Shown: positions 62,801 to 64,000 of the stretch, one piece after another
Layout of the letters: every line of letters starts with the position of its first letter
How positions within the stretch are numbered: the stretch's first letter is position 1
Assembly: GCF_008065375.1 (NCBI RefSeq)
Contig: NZ_MU084033.1
Coordinates: 62,471-126,470, forward strand
DNA: 64,000 nucleotides
DNA from: Nonomuraea sp. SYSU D8015
GTDB taxonomy: Bacteria > Actinomycetota > Actinomycetes > Streptosporangiales > Streptosporangiaceae
Reading direction: 5' to 3'
Notes under the pieces: generated by a model
Database searches by the model: none
What the model saw: the letters and a program-made list of their open reading frames with translations, nothing else
Told to the model about the DNA's origin: nothing
Program-made: the position numbers and the translations under genes

Positions 62801-64000
62801 CACCGACGACCGCTTCCGCCAATACATCCAAGACAACCACCACTTGCCGCTGCACGAGCTCAATCCGTTGCAGCGCTGGCTCAACGAGCAATCCCTGCTC
62901 GACGATCGAGACGTGCCCCCCGGCTTCCGGGAGCGGCACAACACCGACGAACCCTTCCGCCACATCATCGATCAAGTCCTCGGCCTGCACATCTATCTGG
63001 CGTGTGTGGCCACACGGGAGCCGGACTACGAAAGAACTGAACACGCTTCACTGGCCGAAGCCTGCCAGTGGGCCTACGAACACCGCGGCAACGCCCGCAA
63101 CGACTACTACGTGTGGCAGCTGCCCGACCACTTCAGCGTCTGCAACTACGCGCCGCATGTCCCCTACTTCGCCCTCGACCAGAGCGGCGCCTGGCGGTGG
63201 TTCGACGGCGAAACCACCACTCTCCTGGAGCGCGGGCCCGTACTGGCCTCCATCACCGACCGGCTAGCCATCCGGCCCTACACCGGCCGCAGCAGCATGC
63301 GCCAGGCACGCGAGGACCTCCTGCGCTGGGCCCACCAATGGGTGCGTCAGCACGAGCCCAACCCGCGCGACGCAGAGCTCCGCCGGCTCACCGACGCCGT
63401 GGCGACCGTCAGCACCGGCCTGGAAACACGCGACCTGCAGGCCGCCCTCGCGGCGTGGACCGCCCTCGCCCACGCCGCCGAGCGAGTAGCCGCCACCACA
63501 ACCAACCGTCCGCAACGCGACCTGCTCCAGCGACTGAAGGACGGTGCCGACCAGCACCACGCGCGGCTGACGGCCCATCACTTCGACGGTACAGCACCGA
63601 AGACCTACGTCGACGCCGAACAACTCAGCGAGGGCGCCCGCCTCGTCTCCTACGCCCTCAAGCTGTGGAAGACCAGCGCAACCGGACGTGCACTGATGCC
63701 CGGCAGGGCCTCCACCCCTTCGACACCCGACGGCGTGATGGACGCCGCCACAGCGGCCGCGACGCTGAGAACCGCGCTCGACGAGGCAGCCTTGGGCGAC
63801 GCACCGAGCGCCGCGCCCGGCGGCACGCTCACGGCGGCAGCCACGCAGAGCGCGCCCGAGCACGGGCTGCGCGCCCTGCGCGTGGCCGACGCGGCGCACC
63901 AACTGGCCCTGACCCTCGACCCCGCCGACTTCCACGCCGAGGGAGATTGGGAACTCCTCCACCGCTTCATCTACGTCAGCTACCGGCACGCCGAGCACGC
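32811..64000 (+). CDS. Giant ORF (at least 10,396 codons): SF1 helicase, DarB-like N6-adenine methyltransferase and SNF2 helicase; 3' end outside window
   Basis: One frame has no stop from ATG 32811 (GGAG four bases upstream; MPTTASGKRSLLSRVRAAIT, very basic) to the right edge. In order: a 70-residue module twice (residues about 67-139 and 330-405); Pro/Ala linkers; helical segments; a large unit twice (38958-40190 and 42180-43674); TPR-like helices; a UvrD/FBH1-like helicase (Walker A AGTGKT 4218-4223, DEAQD 4402-4406, YVALTRA 4655-4661); beta-rich modules; a methyltransferase (LEPGCGSGNF 7231-7240, GNVPF 7292-7296); a SNF2 helicase (DMGAGKT 7919-7925, DESQD 8085-8089, GRRQGNQN 8428-8435); coiled coils and a long helical tail. 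The second half resembles DarB-like methylase-helicases of phages and conjugative elements. There are no NRPS or PKS domains. Between 53750 and 54141 the third-position GC bias leaves this frame, so a split into two proteins cannot be excluded, although no stop separates them. Confidence 0.85.
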   Translation, partial: MPTTASGKRSLLSRVRAAITRGRRRGEHIAAQRAQQAYRARAGGDFALRRMSHQLQAQITLAQPAIGEVYNETWWQAATPEWIGGAWQIIVSWAAIGEPTASAALEHLREQTHARYGVRITHVRMQPRDVVALLARAWPTPPMQSGQPQAAAERAVYSYVIRDLWQRTIATQVIGTSPRDGLAPREFAAERMVAFHDRLSELAGPLPPDQRLRYVIEVHHGDDVTGSPILRLTDGQARNLHHAAQTRREQILQGAAASAEERRDALLVQRGTLRDHIAAREHGAAEQIGTPDSADKGDLTPTKERLDYVELQLAAVEAELRGEDPQPVFVASQLLHTLTDQWWQQARPEQIGALWQHVQSWSPGQARERMLEYLASQVHEHYGVTITPTMPGQNVTAALRTAGQASDDEGASDAAPAGVSAPDPDQPATLDQRPATTPPDPATAQQSAAVPAPNDLDEHLLHTEGPVQADGATPAPASATTPAPAAPSPPAPSPSPPTRDAALDAAKRLTTVPGPETEVLPADTAMSTAAAPPLLDQKPTPEAPSAPQPPPAPTTSPEERPTASSPPSMPATPPQPATPPSPEKPRPAQPQPAPARPSTPLEAQRTDTLDTEAPPSTAAVPASPSPRLRSDPFESVAACRNARIALAHHMQAWLFTTTSEQLEEEEQELRAATGHAVTNEGARINLAWTSSQELPLEYKQDVRAALHAYTELAEAVASARQLLAARQAFAHADDELTLHVVANRATEFIQRLRATAASFSGPEQPTDPRRVTRQESQTTHIAAPDSVNVPRASSPTASTAPPQRTTPPPDHATTTPTPAPPARPRSHPGPTPTSSTPASPARTPPAQPAPKQSRPHPAPEPGPAAPERRAASGGPTSPAPGARQTTASPTTPPSRSPGTGAPATPPATAPERPTPASPAPSAAQRHEAPERPAPEKPSRPFAEPGPSTPASPARTPPAQPAPKQSRPHPAPEPGPAAPERRAASGGPTSPASTTPGPTAAPPRLPADPPRAVPPTAPPVPSPDEAVPTSTPPTAAPQDGRSAPSASPDVVRPPATGPAVAIRPPESAPPSSSSPSHSPAADPAGGVPEAATSSGDTPAVVPHAPTEPAPQAEVDYAPLNTQDIPRVLSELDAAALATLVRSLGNPRHLDDLRARGRRRDTRTQPPAPRGTPEVVVTGLRVQLPDGEHGPVEGAWSDLVNWLHVIYDTPVSELLLHAFDTLDAYRSGREVLRLTGQADRGLLIEQELAAIARQAARELMDEAVDRYAHPRRYLHAAADDGSSEQDDGLFTLNDVPTSAASAKARIQQGLGRPKQLAEAAQARIQQSLLRVKRLAEAAPPRDGSGHRHPATALRPGWLISDVQQNPSRLVLTREAHTGPQGLVLTGVNPDANTDDAQQWIYPDGRGRPPAFWVLRRPQALADLAVSAPAPSPDLPALQPDEPTADRAGFTDLAAVLAYLTAYPPETFPPPREQESADAYQRRALQRRAFIDQVISAHDLGLSRDGHLLVFSSEGQYHIALARTLVLIEDQLVDGHDGQQARDLADWIERHCLDPQGRPFPWQSPHAREHSLQWCSAEGRSLREEIQHQITVFDRAYGINSLAVRLDDQNRVDEHHLRHARPRGRITVDRIVTGDTIRVVERDGIHQGKAVGPVTPRPGQPGEYELHLRVGDEVKPIPIDPSSATLYRLADDLHSGDTPTASPDSGERDPHPADADAPTTAGAPTPPGPPPGTADRLPALQPLPNDDALTALPGVELPSTPPPEVAPHTTAPTGGTPASSPSSETLNRAPLPLAASPATAAQPGPPTAVDEPQEASHTTPTEASEVTLRSLGFDELGNPLAWTPHGLAHPRPLAELAGQYVRINVGGGLTLAGLLIQRDDGWQVMGERSDGKADLHHLDTDDARHAVAEACPQPQRADPVQEEPPSPPGLTRHRRDVLIAFMHARVADFADTHDPADHIAELLQATDVEWEWLGAYLDLHPELLTLGEDERQAYTRRWEQLAARAAHTGSQPALPAEPAQHTTAPSTQQPPPAAAVGEPAQSQTAEPPFAAVTPEDVVFALQGLAPSFFPALVAALDDADAMTELTKQPRGFCDPHNEGATWVEVTVHGLSIDRHTPQGRRAGLVSWQDVRRHAIRLTPVERNLLADARTLHERYHERQTMLAFETVGRRHLWCHALSELDAIMAAARDEVLYPFPAAPAGATNDPNQPRRPPFTWNDLQVRLSLLSAALPAEMIVIKGADDLQPGDALSLNSQAPEVFVLQEPPRKGPKNLRITGRLLQEGILGEPTTTKIRVDPNDHYRVAQLPIEPDERIADSPVHLTPLPDTDTATTTALEPTGPRFVTRQDAVDHLRRGGDKHDTHPYSGPHDMGARDDWHLAAGGSFIIAPSPAGKRDSWCIADTSRGEFYYGLAVPSAASAEAFAWRLKALENSTALGFAWDDPHRPDLPNGLLRDVHREVLASLDTAGPLSAQPSEAAPPAAATPNRAPTDPAPTHSTAPTAPTPPPSGEPAAGETTPTALSDPAQKQASAPPATAPPRARVDWIQYEWDERRTGLRAVRTSLPDTRGWDHHLTPWLDPGNRPGVSVCRLYVEGRVVVLARQRSEDADSRRNLRVMAYLGGAVPAAQPTGRVALAQAAAWAANPPTSADPVEWPELMTGFVDQLEALEQRARTGAPQLAALVAAALHHPNTELAVISQDDPIPLLWGLQDILGWVLGHAPQTFSTYESDDHQRGPEIVFLRQRPPLSSRAPRRQRVDLHAPGPAAPYDELAALIVDAYARGSLPEVIRRLELNDDMPAGTRLDLLQTVLSAPAPPAPAPAATPQPRRSKPPAAEPPAPTTHELGQDPAEPTAAPTTSHEPSQRPPDGEGHHDIPTPGHRDPGTPAQRTKTEQNNQPSVESPPQTAARPPARPTPTSPAEQTKDEPPERAPATLPPSPTLPGGEAAAAVIAAVHPDHTGAATAQDLQALTALVAEALTDASLHRAAAELDKADFTWRIVSAWLVRHMRHDTNLSEKVRDLYFGRLQGPLAQTLATALRASATDPSAASAQPADEEALASLPQPRDAHEARQDLILRELHAKGVTFEVHYRRQGHTTLDKLSYRGQDNIPLALDEAAARYLPQLRIRPRPLTDDDVLSALRGLDATFFAALACNIDNSTALRKLTKGPHATTTSTPDDHIKVDVTSKGLSIDIHTFAGTRTGTIAWDKLGERWIKPALTDDHRALLADAARAKALLGDRFGMLAFDVIGKRGHWHQAHNELDATIEAVRDDLLQAGAQSSPLGNATLTQPGDTLFDVEPASPVSSLDLGALHARVRQLAQVLPAEWMQTKTAEALRAGDALGNLKIRPVVFVLAQPPQALVGELRIHGRELTNGVLGEPVTRAIPRHAKNTYLVVQLPIDPDQHIGPVTEAPSDEQAASAPDHTPDEGQAAPDTAPDTALARLPGDAAAPATALDTPAAPQPPPFPAAHTTAASPTPAAPTAATRPTPATTAGQPTTDLGESTIQRPRFTTEDQVRNHLRSGGDLITVPEQQAAAALAERDDWHLVAGGSFLIVPAASSGWWIAHPGSGFIWRAFTLPDQDAAEALAWQLTRARMGGQVIDWDDPALSARITAVHPHVHEAYQTVRALAGQDSTPQPAPASPASMTGASAAPSDHPTAPPADSHDGQDADPPHAELGPAPPSTPADDAAAQPRPVEPPPDTTDLLPQPDIFPEPIAEQILSAAAAYEQALRGDDEMTMLTSWAAYRDLLDEHQRAAEIGGPIDTETKRLTRIGSRLRDAWDHDHADIRRQNQARRDRISQARAQATRLVDDGDLQAGLALIDEAEQQDPDARDWDALRAELRELWIDPTPLPTTDDGTPPSPEGMSPAQRARLVAAIEQTAARYTVTGDPGRYIAEVHGQHGYQGEAGQIEKDWIDSYLAAHPEVLAFTPKDLKRRVRQAAREQQARTQTARELVTEAKRQYDAGAFDQARQLIDQAEQADPLIEDWAHIRQTIANGEAASAPASDSSPSDAGASVLPGAVSPTGTATPVPESGAASATQAPQQPEPPEPPEPPTPAEDGQDTAIAPATLATPASLDGQAHDPAAARPRQPLPPSPSYMDDIGPAPRPEADPLPADAGRWSQKIRIREADGLLTVSGTSQDDPPVIRRTLHDNQFTFRKGERGKRRGHWEYIGSRHRRQTSLEAVRSVLIDLDREEAARFQPTEQQLKIAEAVDTGDDVVVQALAGTGKTSTLRWLARRMTGKAILYTAFNKSVIKEAIRDNVFGPHVSCLTFHGMAYRSLLGGRYSAKVQKATNWDGAFYNNQIAAELRITRPFKLRDRDISPEQLAGYAMAAVKKFRESADPAITQAHLPDEAFAHPKLAERILSYAQAAWENICDPEGRVKFTPDDYVKIWALGHPRLHFDVIFFDEAQDISPVMAKVIRDQQAQIVVVGDSNQAINEFRGAVDALIDWPSPHVRPLTLSFRFGPAVAEAGNQILALLGSPHRLIGNPALDTQLCDIDEPDAIVCRTNAGAVAAVFDALGKGKRVAMVGGGDEIKDIAQAAEDLLEGRRTKHPELAAFRDWDEVREYAEKPEARNLQMFVRLVEKFGPASLSEMVDKLVDEEERNPARKAQVFVMTAHKSKGGQWPKVVIWGDFTAKPKIDEKTGKEVLPDAQEMRLAYVALTRAQQQLSVGSLGWYLTYQPPPGDELAPTAKTGTQIAPTPADAHIHGAATTVPQEAGQDDFELTHPRPGVLPAEKEREVVQALDTYTTAVQQGDDSAAANALGHLTRQLIGFEVDPDDETSLLQAAELNRLLTAVYLREPAQAAKIAVETATALRLPGDVVDALRILERNGIGVDERALYAGLCQVDRLDYAGLDQAGWRMLARADAGERTPDVAVVVLGLGWRRRGRIQPWSNSWPGIELARSLPENPQRAHEAWHLDPQALDAAIAYTDGRANAPDAFSRTDTMSWLEALDALCRIQERRAYTVTADTVTQAMNALDIVYAPLMREPLAGMSDDNLITLTHTAAAHGQQYDELADERLHQEAARLHAKAHHLFSLEHTPEGKAAGIRELAFLTVAWDSAAAKIAATQPDRAPRPDAEYLEGINLGWRLGITDTIDASHTDLSALSATALRGLFDYAKARVDLGPPYPTNTDRLDLQQRRWGHLVSYRAQLDDGGQPLSAQALADLLASTADDHPGGQHPSSPSSAPASTAGQTTPAAAPASEEADPLPADVDEMLRHWGDVADDESRPMPPGMRQVLKGLAEHADEERGNYTLSPGRILAVQRSGDKGRYTYLLVVAAHGFVVPEAFQPQHGGRKGALSLAAAYEHLRDATGAPYPWSRDPSFNQAWRSDRGEPLNEALMRVKGEHDLQHGYNTAEAAWFTQRDDDTRIDPDRLPPGPAHAYADQVAVGDRVTVTLGSDHREITDEVVAVTEPRPGHFHLHLQGGVTAEVFRNTLLPRDPDESAVRDRHGARYGERVKNWQLNAGDSVEFVEHDQRIRTAAGIEGGAKLLVRARISGERFDPVQGVPLQDITFHRDPAFHASDGHEVQVDDAYRGLYRRWVPTETVTRLDQPQPARPTLPPAPSFTDNPLPEGWAHDADAVAHHLLEGDEISVIVDASTVDNPEAFEGSDAPIREPVRVTGRIAPGSRIQQGAETCELELLAARWQALDTLGQPMGSHLPLGSTHHDAIGRPLTHLRIPSNARLVGRRPFATPPSELPSLGVRVEPGDKRIFRVYRKDDLVGKLRESHAGWQYRLEGRAASEASFGSWRDALAYLLADAADPVAENGRTAPARGPRFGDLGTALAHLHAGGDRQAQADREAAQQLARHADVRLVGNGSFLLLPTADQSWALAHTGTGLILRPYHFDTAAYAAGFAADLTQLRGPDGETFLWDLPDAADRIPLIGADIAQAYLRACEAMAIDGTTPESWEGLIAAIRGAFVLDNELPALHRYDPRLLAPADLPGESGPTPVRPTSTLAADDRHARPSRAPDPDESTDPPAAMAKTTSDRHTAGASSGAPAHTPDEAPRPAMQQRPTPVPPPSPLVLDELADKAYPSVADMRAHLRQHADAIARAGVGPDGGQVNVIRDRLLDLANETTLSMAASGNLLWYNEQGARWQICAVGSGMPLLPDKLLISRKHVTMLARYLEKNLIGADGEPLAWRAANLPQIAHTWRSDKGLTLADTIVTLRADFDRQSGLTTSPAIKAHNELLTRLSQQADEEQQAVVQQVHAAETGRLIVTSADLITGDEIEFTTPLTAADRKRLAGEDIPRRGDHVTITGTLLTRPSTEFPSELIFADDTGRWRHDDGRHGSLKHTLTSWPDERRQPWEAPRGPVLVRRDPYLQQLTLTQIRAGTLEHADAIGISAPVRDAITTCLDGLHGEAAVSATLLLRDHAARFRHLNDLDLDAVNASVRAAADAADTYGHLDSGQHTERITHLTIVLASLASECRRRGGPPVPTPAYRNGWQMALQMIATGDVPDLEEELSFDTYRGARDYTIGRDDALNQPDPTVREVDEERLSWRELLEAFLDAEDRAPYRASTLPRAIASLHDRPEAREAASRDMTHLLMALDRADAGAVADLWANISDYLTDATERGIDYAAHLHDEIAGLLRTSGYQAPSPQLRQQRASWQTMSGQELATALRDLPSGDHQARRELEQILETSGWQSSGLPRAGTAHLLDQPQQPTADLIGRRVAYNAEYGQVLGILQRDNDGDYRIVFKEGQGESTLYLDSGEKIGIVAPDDPRLRELDPEDLLTDELDAIIDGLAVQAGQHWKHEHRFGDPGFEDLLRQHRRYLLVWQERPDRTEPSVQALGPMLPWHPGEPLEPRFTSADQVRQHLLHGGDSPLLPDRKAARELAAAQWRLTADGSFLLVPDVDDGVWWVAHTGSGQILHFPQPNEATAEEFAWELKHLHDGHQLIDWDQPQAALRLQKLSTSRTLFGANNRATFHAATPTEPSTRQNTPGTAQVGSSLLADHPVTFPPRQAPQETPDTTIAPDALGRAPGDDGQDLMLWPQRHQGPDILVPDGSGGVDDGDEPVRSTGQGALGEAPAGAPSDTARSAGVLHGPGRESGAGGTGPSGGDAGEPGDDQQLHDQPGPGQQRPDDGARRHHPVDDLGGPAGLGSDPGAAELVTFRPTGQDDLAPAGPRAKLQANLEALTVLNRLEAEQRPATPEEQQILARWSGFGSLAEKVFKDRDQAYAAAREQLQDLLGDRDDRALRRSTQNTHYTDAALVQQIWRAVQAMGFEGGLVLEPGCGSGNFIGFAHPEAQVVGIEREPFAAAIASHLYPDAVIRTESFADTRMPDDSFDLAIGNVPFGKAAPTDPLHNSQRHAIHNYFIIKALHLVRPGGLLAFITSRYTMDGTEQGPMARQEIAEQADLVGAIRLPNGAHERAAGTDVVTDLIILRRREPDREPHHLLWQEARKVELDGHEEHVNEYFLHHPEMVLGTLGTGQGPNRDGQLVVRPPQDLHAELARALDEVAEHARRYDLTHTPREANDQPALDTFRINPHEQNFEGFITATPEGGFTRIVNGFAEPYDIPKTQIREIRDLLKLRDVLLSLLTAESSSAEDSPALERLRQELNRRYDAYLRTYGPLNRHNIGKRKNKKGEEREYKIRPPVIRRFLQDPFGITVQALEHYDPDSEQVSKTDIFTQRVVKPRSRPEHAETPEDALALCLDAHAEVRLSEIADLLGLSSPEQARQALGNLVYEDPIEDRLVPAGEYLAGNVRVKLQQAQSAAEIDPTYQANVEALTAVQPEDLGAAEIEARLGAIFVAPEYVQQFLRETLQDDSIKVTRDRGVWKVKGSDRNSVLATEVYGTPRVNALDLARKLLNLRTIEVRDERDESDGGGTVVNFEQTEAAQAKAEELNARFGEWVWEDTERADEIARLYNWHHNAIVLRSYDDVTLSTPGLNEAITLHPHQHAAVARMIYEPAAGLFHDMGAGKTLEEIVGVMELKRLGLVNKPVIVVKNHLLDQFAKEFLWAYPQAKILCGDNDDLSDRGGVKGERQREWISRCATGNWDCVILTQNAFKRIAMTEDARTDYLSWVREMFNAAIEEWEGVEEYKVKEAEQVLERFEEKIKDQTSDSKHRGLTWENTGLDYIVIDESQDYNNLWTPSNVDGMSIDGSDRAADLEMKLRYTRAHHGKRVGTFATGTDVTNKITQIYVIHRYLRPDLLEAQGFDTADSWLATYAAPQVRFELKANGSYQPKVRVTQLVNVPELLLTYHSFADIKSYDDLGLWRPAIVGGKPQIILVPRSAELADFQDVLAERYEAAKQGRREKGMDTVVAVIGDGINAAQDVRLVGLSTDEQQKVDYAADEIYKDWLAHKDDVYLDDNGEPDPVKGSLFLVFCNIGVPNSTGKFSIYEELRTLLIQRGIDPTLIRFIHEATDRRKKSEMFAACNAGHVHILIGSTERMGVGTNVQKRVAGLYKFHGHWRPDYHDQEDARGRRQGNQNEEIFIKVFRTQKSYEPFRDQACERKANFLRMLKKRDPRVRILEIPDDDTLRFAAFASAGADDPRLMEKAELEATVAQLKRRRGQHSRKLNDLKLTIRRRERDIQDTVDDISRLDAALELWTPTRGDAFAMVVDGHTHTKRTDAADHLRAFIATTLKRIPRGDNLEHVPVGELGGFRLTANFYPTYQKSIWFSFPDAVGVKTVSVDHRDLGDGIGLVRTLENHLAAMPELRNDWQQDIERARRDIEQATALLDKPFREADLLNDLEQRIKEINDELKRDNPGTPPATASAPSGSGGSREGRDLARQQAQITALGFNAPDADAFADWYSQTYGGKPATAQPLISQTYYEEWLPQQGPHHPLRTSVPSTFPPIALTAPGQSPPGQAAPPSAGTSAAAAAQPAETETTPPSLPGPILDDVRARLLALSLASADVAAWAHANHEDNFAWAFRGWLTEQAAELAASLQDAGAFTDQDRTLIDELLSARSATMTRLLDQLTPQMFRAHRAGQDIQAAHGEPTWLVYRLTNLSDGTPVQDLAGDELFSMLHEAIAAKNELIHVRDDGAIEMVSIRSGHDLDGGDYLATPMTPEDSWQWLTQHPQDLAGLAQNRSWQTTQVRGQQQLVKDAIAHTLAHEESRVPDSRAQLENWLTWQASVGNPEVHEEVRQQRESYEAFRDNFDALAAVQIHHALTRGVEPSVLRVTTHETFAAACQAATTAAGELDQRQYVWRAGDVYVAADMLPAANHVSVTSSGEWAQHLDGVTVVLPEPPRTEPGRPAVESPWPAFSGLTGYLSADHRPESIAHAQQQLAQAYVAFIAACLDAGLDHHPNSAELHPLTVQIRLHIYALTQTDNEPATAAQHLMHVHQAATDVGDLADSDLRTAAYLLMAAAETHGARLQPAATGEPAPSVTPLDLEAAQAALSNPSPFLTGTEHQQVQAQLLESIRSSWPIVGRTGSNNLTTQLVRRLHAVLTTEEVAEARPVERMIGQWNRIVADTLMAARHCDDPEQRFALTAVAGEAVAYHRRLRAYAQAAERRATPYTDAAAWQAGLRRLEHAWETWRSHSRDENTTRHRQVEGEHHQPMRDFADAARRAASSAWDRLRHDSHSVEAAYAFASTTYDLALTLETEASGNTDDVAAEVVGDLIVLAHLHHARIVATTPESAPDSPLFSPPAASRALTATTSPGPTGIPPGDAEPYASLTDMTEAVQALRQAFLDALPPANQWSDAIAHASTALHDMTVVPDHERGLYEATGKWSALAESVTKAQQGAGAEDRARLETLARDATRHASRLNAWYARAEHQVAPYTSVQQILQDDLELLRLYRAWTTTPTAQQDHDDLTRMVSRQRQGAVSRRRDDGRGLSDRQRRIIALADASQALIMMLGSADYRSSADREALGQLADAAARHVARLAASAGDESLSTRLQEAVQADPHYHDRLRAERVAAARGQDIPHTDAEPSRHGARAALAETMFAIRAPNATDDPQLATHLFDQLYDDVATGTLTHLTLAADGTITYTAGTDAGASPIVLRPLSLEQARAWAASHPVAAPPQPRHPDLVACCNQIVDHACTDDRFRQYIQDNHHLPLHELNPLQRWLNEQSLLDDRDVPPGFRERHNTDEPFRHIIDQVLGLHIYLACVATREPDYERTEHASLAEACQWAYEHRGNARNDYYVWQLPDHFSVCNYAPHVPYFALDQSGAWRWFDGETTTLLERGPVLASITDRLAIRPYTGRSSMRQAREDLLRWAHQWVRQHEPNPRDAELRRLTDAVATVSTGLETRDLQAALAAWTALAHAAERVAATTTNRPQRDLLQRLKDGADQHHARLTAHHFDGTAPKTYVDAEQLSEGARLVSYALKLWKTSATGRALMPGRASTPSTPDGVMDAATAAATLRTALDEAALGDAPSAAPGGTLTAAATQSAPEHGLRALRVADAAHQLALTLDPADFHAEGDWELLHRFIYVSYRHAEH
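33009..33225 (+). repeat. N-terminal WW-module, copy 1 (within giant ORF)
   Basis: About 72 residues, from GEVYNETWWQAATPEWIGGA to the VVALLARAW segment. Shared landmarks with copy 2: a Trp-Trp-Gln, P-E-(W/Q)-I-G-(G)-A-W-Q, helical LE.L..Q.H..YGV.IT. The similarity is at protein level only. Confidence 0.6.
33798..34023 (+). repeat. N-terminal WW-module, copy 2 (within giant ORF)
   Basis: Matches copy 1 with QWWQQARPEQIGALWQHVQS and MLEYLASQVHEHYGVTITPT. A diverged duplication near the N-terminus, followed by the first Pro-rich linker. Confidence 0.6.
35311..35440 (+). repeat. 130-bp direct repeat, copy 1 (Pro-rich linker)
   Basis: Nearly identical to 35647-35776 (one difference seen, T at 35342 versus C at 35678). 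It codes for STPASPARTPPAQPAPKQSR and onward to ASGGPTS. Confidence 0.8.
35647..35776 (+). repeat. 130-bp direct repeat, copy 2 (Pro-rich linker)
   Basis: Second copy at an offset of 336 bp, exactly 112 codons, so the reading frame is kept. The near identity points to a recent duplication inside the giant ORF. Confidence 0.8.
38958..40190 (+). repeat. Large duplicated unit, copy 1 (ends with GSF-module copy a)
   Basis: Begins TPEDVVFALQGLAPSFFPAL, continues with VHGLSIDRHTPQGRRAGLVS and ALPAEMIVIKGADDLQPGDA, and ends with a GSF module (39813-40190: RFVTRQDAVDHLRRGGD, DDWHLAAGGSFIIAP). Every block has an equivalent in the same order in copy 2. Confidence 0.7.
42180..43674 (+). repeat. Large duplicated unit, copy 2 (ends with GSF-module copy b)
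   Basis: Begins LTDDDVLSALRGLDATFFAA, continues with SKGLSIDIHTFAGTRTGTIA and VLPAEWMQTKTAEALRAGDA, and ends with a GSF module (43305-43674: RFTTEDQVRNHLRSGGD, DDWHLVAGGSFLIVP, WWIAHPGSGFIWR). Confidence 0.7.
44130..44770 (+). repeat. Pair of TPR-like helical hairpins (within giant ORF)
   Basis: Two similar segments, ARAQATRLVDDGDLQAGLAL followed by IDEAEQQDPDARDWDALRAE, and ARELVTEAKRQYDAGAFDQA followed by RQLIDQAEQADPLIEDWAHI. Each reads as one TPR-like hairpin. They precede the SF1 helicase domain. Confidence 0.5.
45135..46860 (+). other. UvrD/FBH1-like SF1 helicase domain (within giant ORF)
   Basis: All expected SF1 motifs appear in order: Q motif (FQPTEQQLKIAEA), motif I ALAGTGKTSTLRWLARR, motif Ia region TAFNKSVIKEA and CLTFHGMAYRSL, motif II DVIFFDEAQDISP, motif III VVVGDSNQAINEFRGA, motif IV SFRFGPAVAEA, motif V VMTAHKSKGGQWPKVV and motif VI AYVALTRAQQQLSVG. 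The compact length and the N-K-S-V and F-H-G-M-A-Y segments recall FBH1-type 3'-5' DNA helicases more than full UvrD. It appears catalytically complete. It sits near residues 4110-4680 of the giant protein. Confidence 0.85.
50130..50460 (+). repeat. GSF module, copy c (within giant ORF)
   Basis: Third copy: RFGDLGTALAHLHAGGD, then VRLVGNGSFLLLP and WALAHTGTGLILRPY. It is more diverged than copies a, b and d. Confidence 0.6.
53223..53550 (+). repeat. GSF module, copy d (within giant ORF)
   Basis: Fourth copy: RFTSADQVRQHLLHGGD, AAQWRLTADGSFLLVP, WWVAHTGSGQILHFP, HQLIDWDQPQ. It lies just before the linker that carries the nested gene. Confidence 0.68.
53842..54141 (+). CDS. Nested gene in an alternative frame inside the giant ORF; small helical protein
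   Basis: This 99-residue protein is read in a frame different from the giant ORF. It begins at ATG 53842 (or 53845/53851) with GGAGG at 53832-53836, and ends in TAG at 54139-54141. It is compact and helical (MNQYGAQAKAHWEKHLPELL, DPQEFFTDLGEKAEQEEQDR, DRMTVRDDIIRSMILVDPQD). By eye about nine in ten of its codons end in G or C, while the giant frame over the same bases has well under half and reads as Gly/Pro/Asp/His-rich low complexity. So this frame carries the coding signal here. I do not recognise a named family. It may act with the methylase-helicase that begins right after it, as an inhibitor, assembly factor or coupling element. Confidence 0.75.
   Translation: MMAMNQYGAQAKAHWEKHLPELLATLPDPQEFFTDLGEKAEQEEQDRLEEMRANRATTSSFMTNLGLANNDRMTVRDDIIRSMILVDPQDSEAIQALLS
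54142..55130 (+). other. N6-adenine methyltransferase domain, DarB-like (within giant ORF)
   Basis: The domain opens with TFRPTGQDDLAPAGPRAKLQ and PATPEEQQILARWSGFGSLA, then HYTDAALVQQIW. Motif I is LVLEPGCGSGNFIGFA and motif IV is LAIGNVPFG, an NPPF variant (Asn-Val-Pro-Phe) seen in methylase-helicases of conjugative elements. HNYFIIKALHLVRPGGLLAF with ITSRYTMD follows. It should bind S-adenosylmethionine. No start codon exists in the giant frame between 53842 and 54218, so this domain has no own start and depends on translation from upstream. Confidence 0.8.
56500..58240 (+). other. SNF2-type SF2 helicase domain (within giant ORF)
   Basis: LHPHQHAAVARMIYEPAAGL, then motif I FHDMGAGKTLEEI, motif Ia PVIVVKNHLLDQFAKEF, a Trp/Glu-rich insert with coiled coil, motif II YIVIDESQDYNNLW and motif III GTFATGTDVTN. 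The C-terminal lobe has VAVIGDGINAAQDVRLVG, ILIGSTERMGVGTNVQKR and the arginine-finger motif QEDARGRRQGNQN. The order and spacing match the SNF2-related half of DarB-type proteins. It should be an ATP-driven DNA translocase. Confidence 0.85.

Noticed and set aside
1..64000. CRISPR arrays, rRNA, tRNA and insertion-sequence transposases
   Set aside because: No regular spaced repeats, no conserved RNA gene sequence and no DDE-type or serine/tyrosine recombinase frame were seen by eye.
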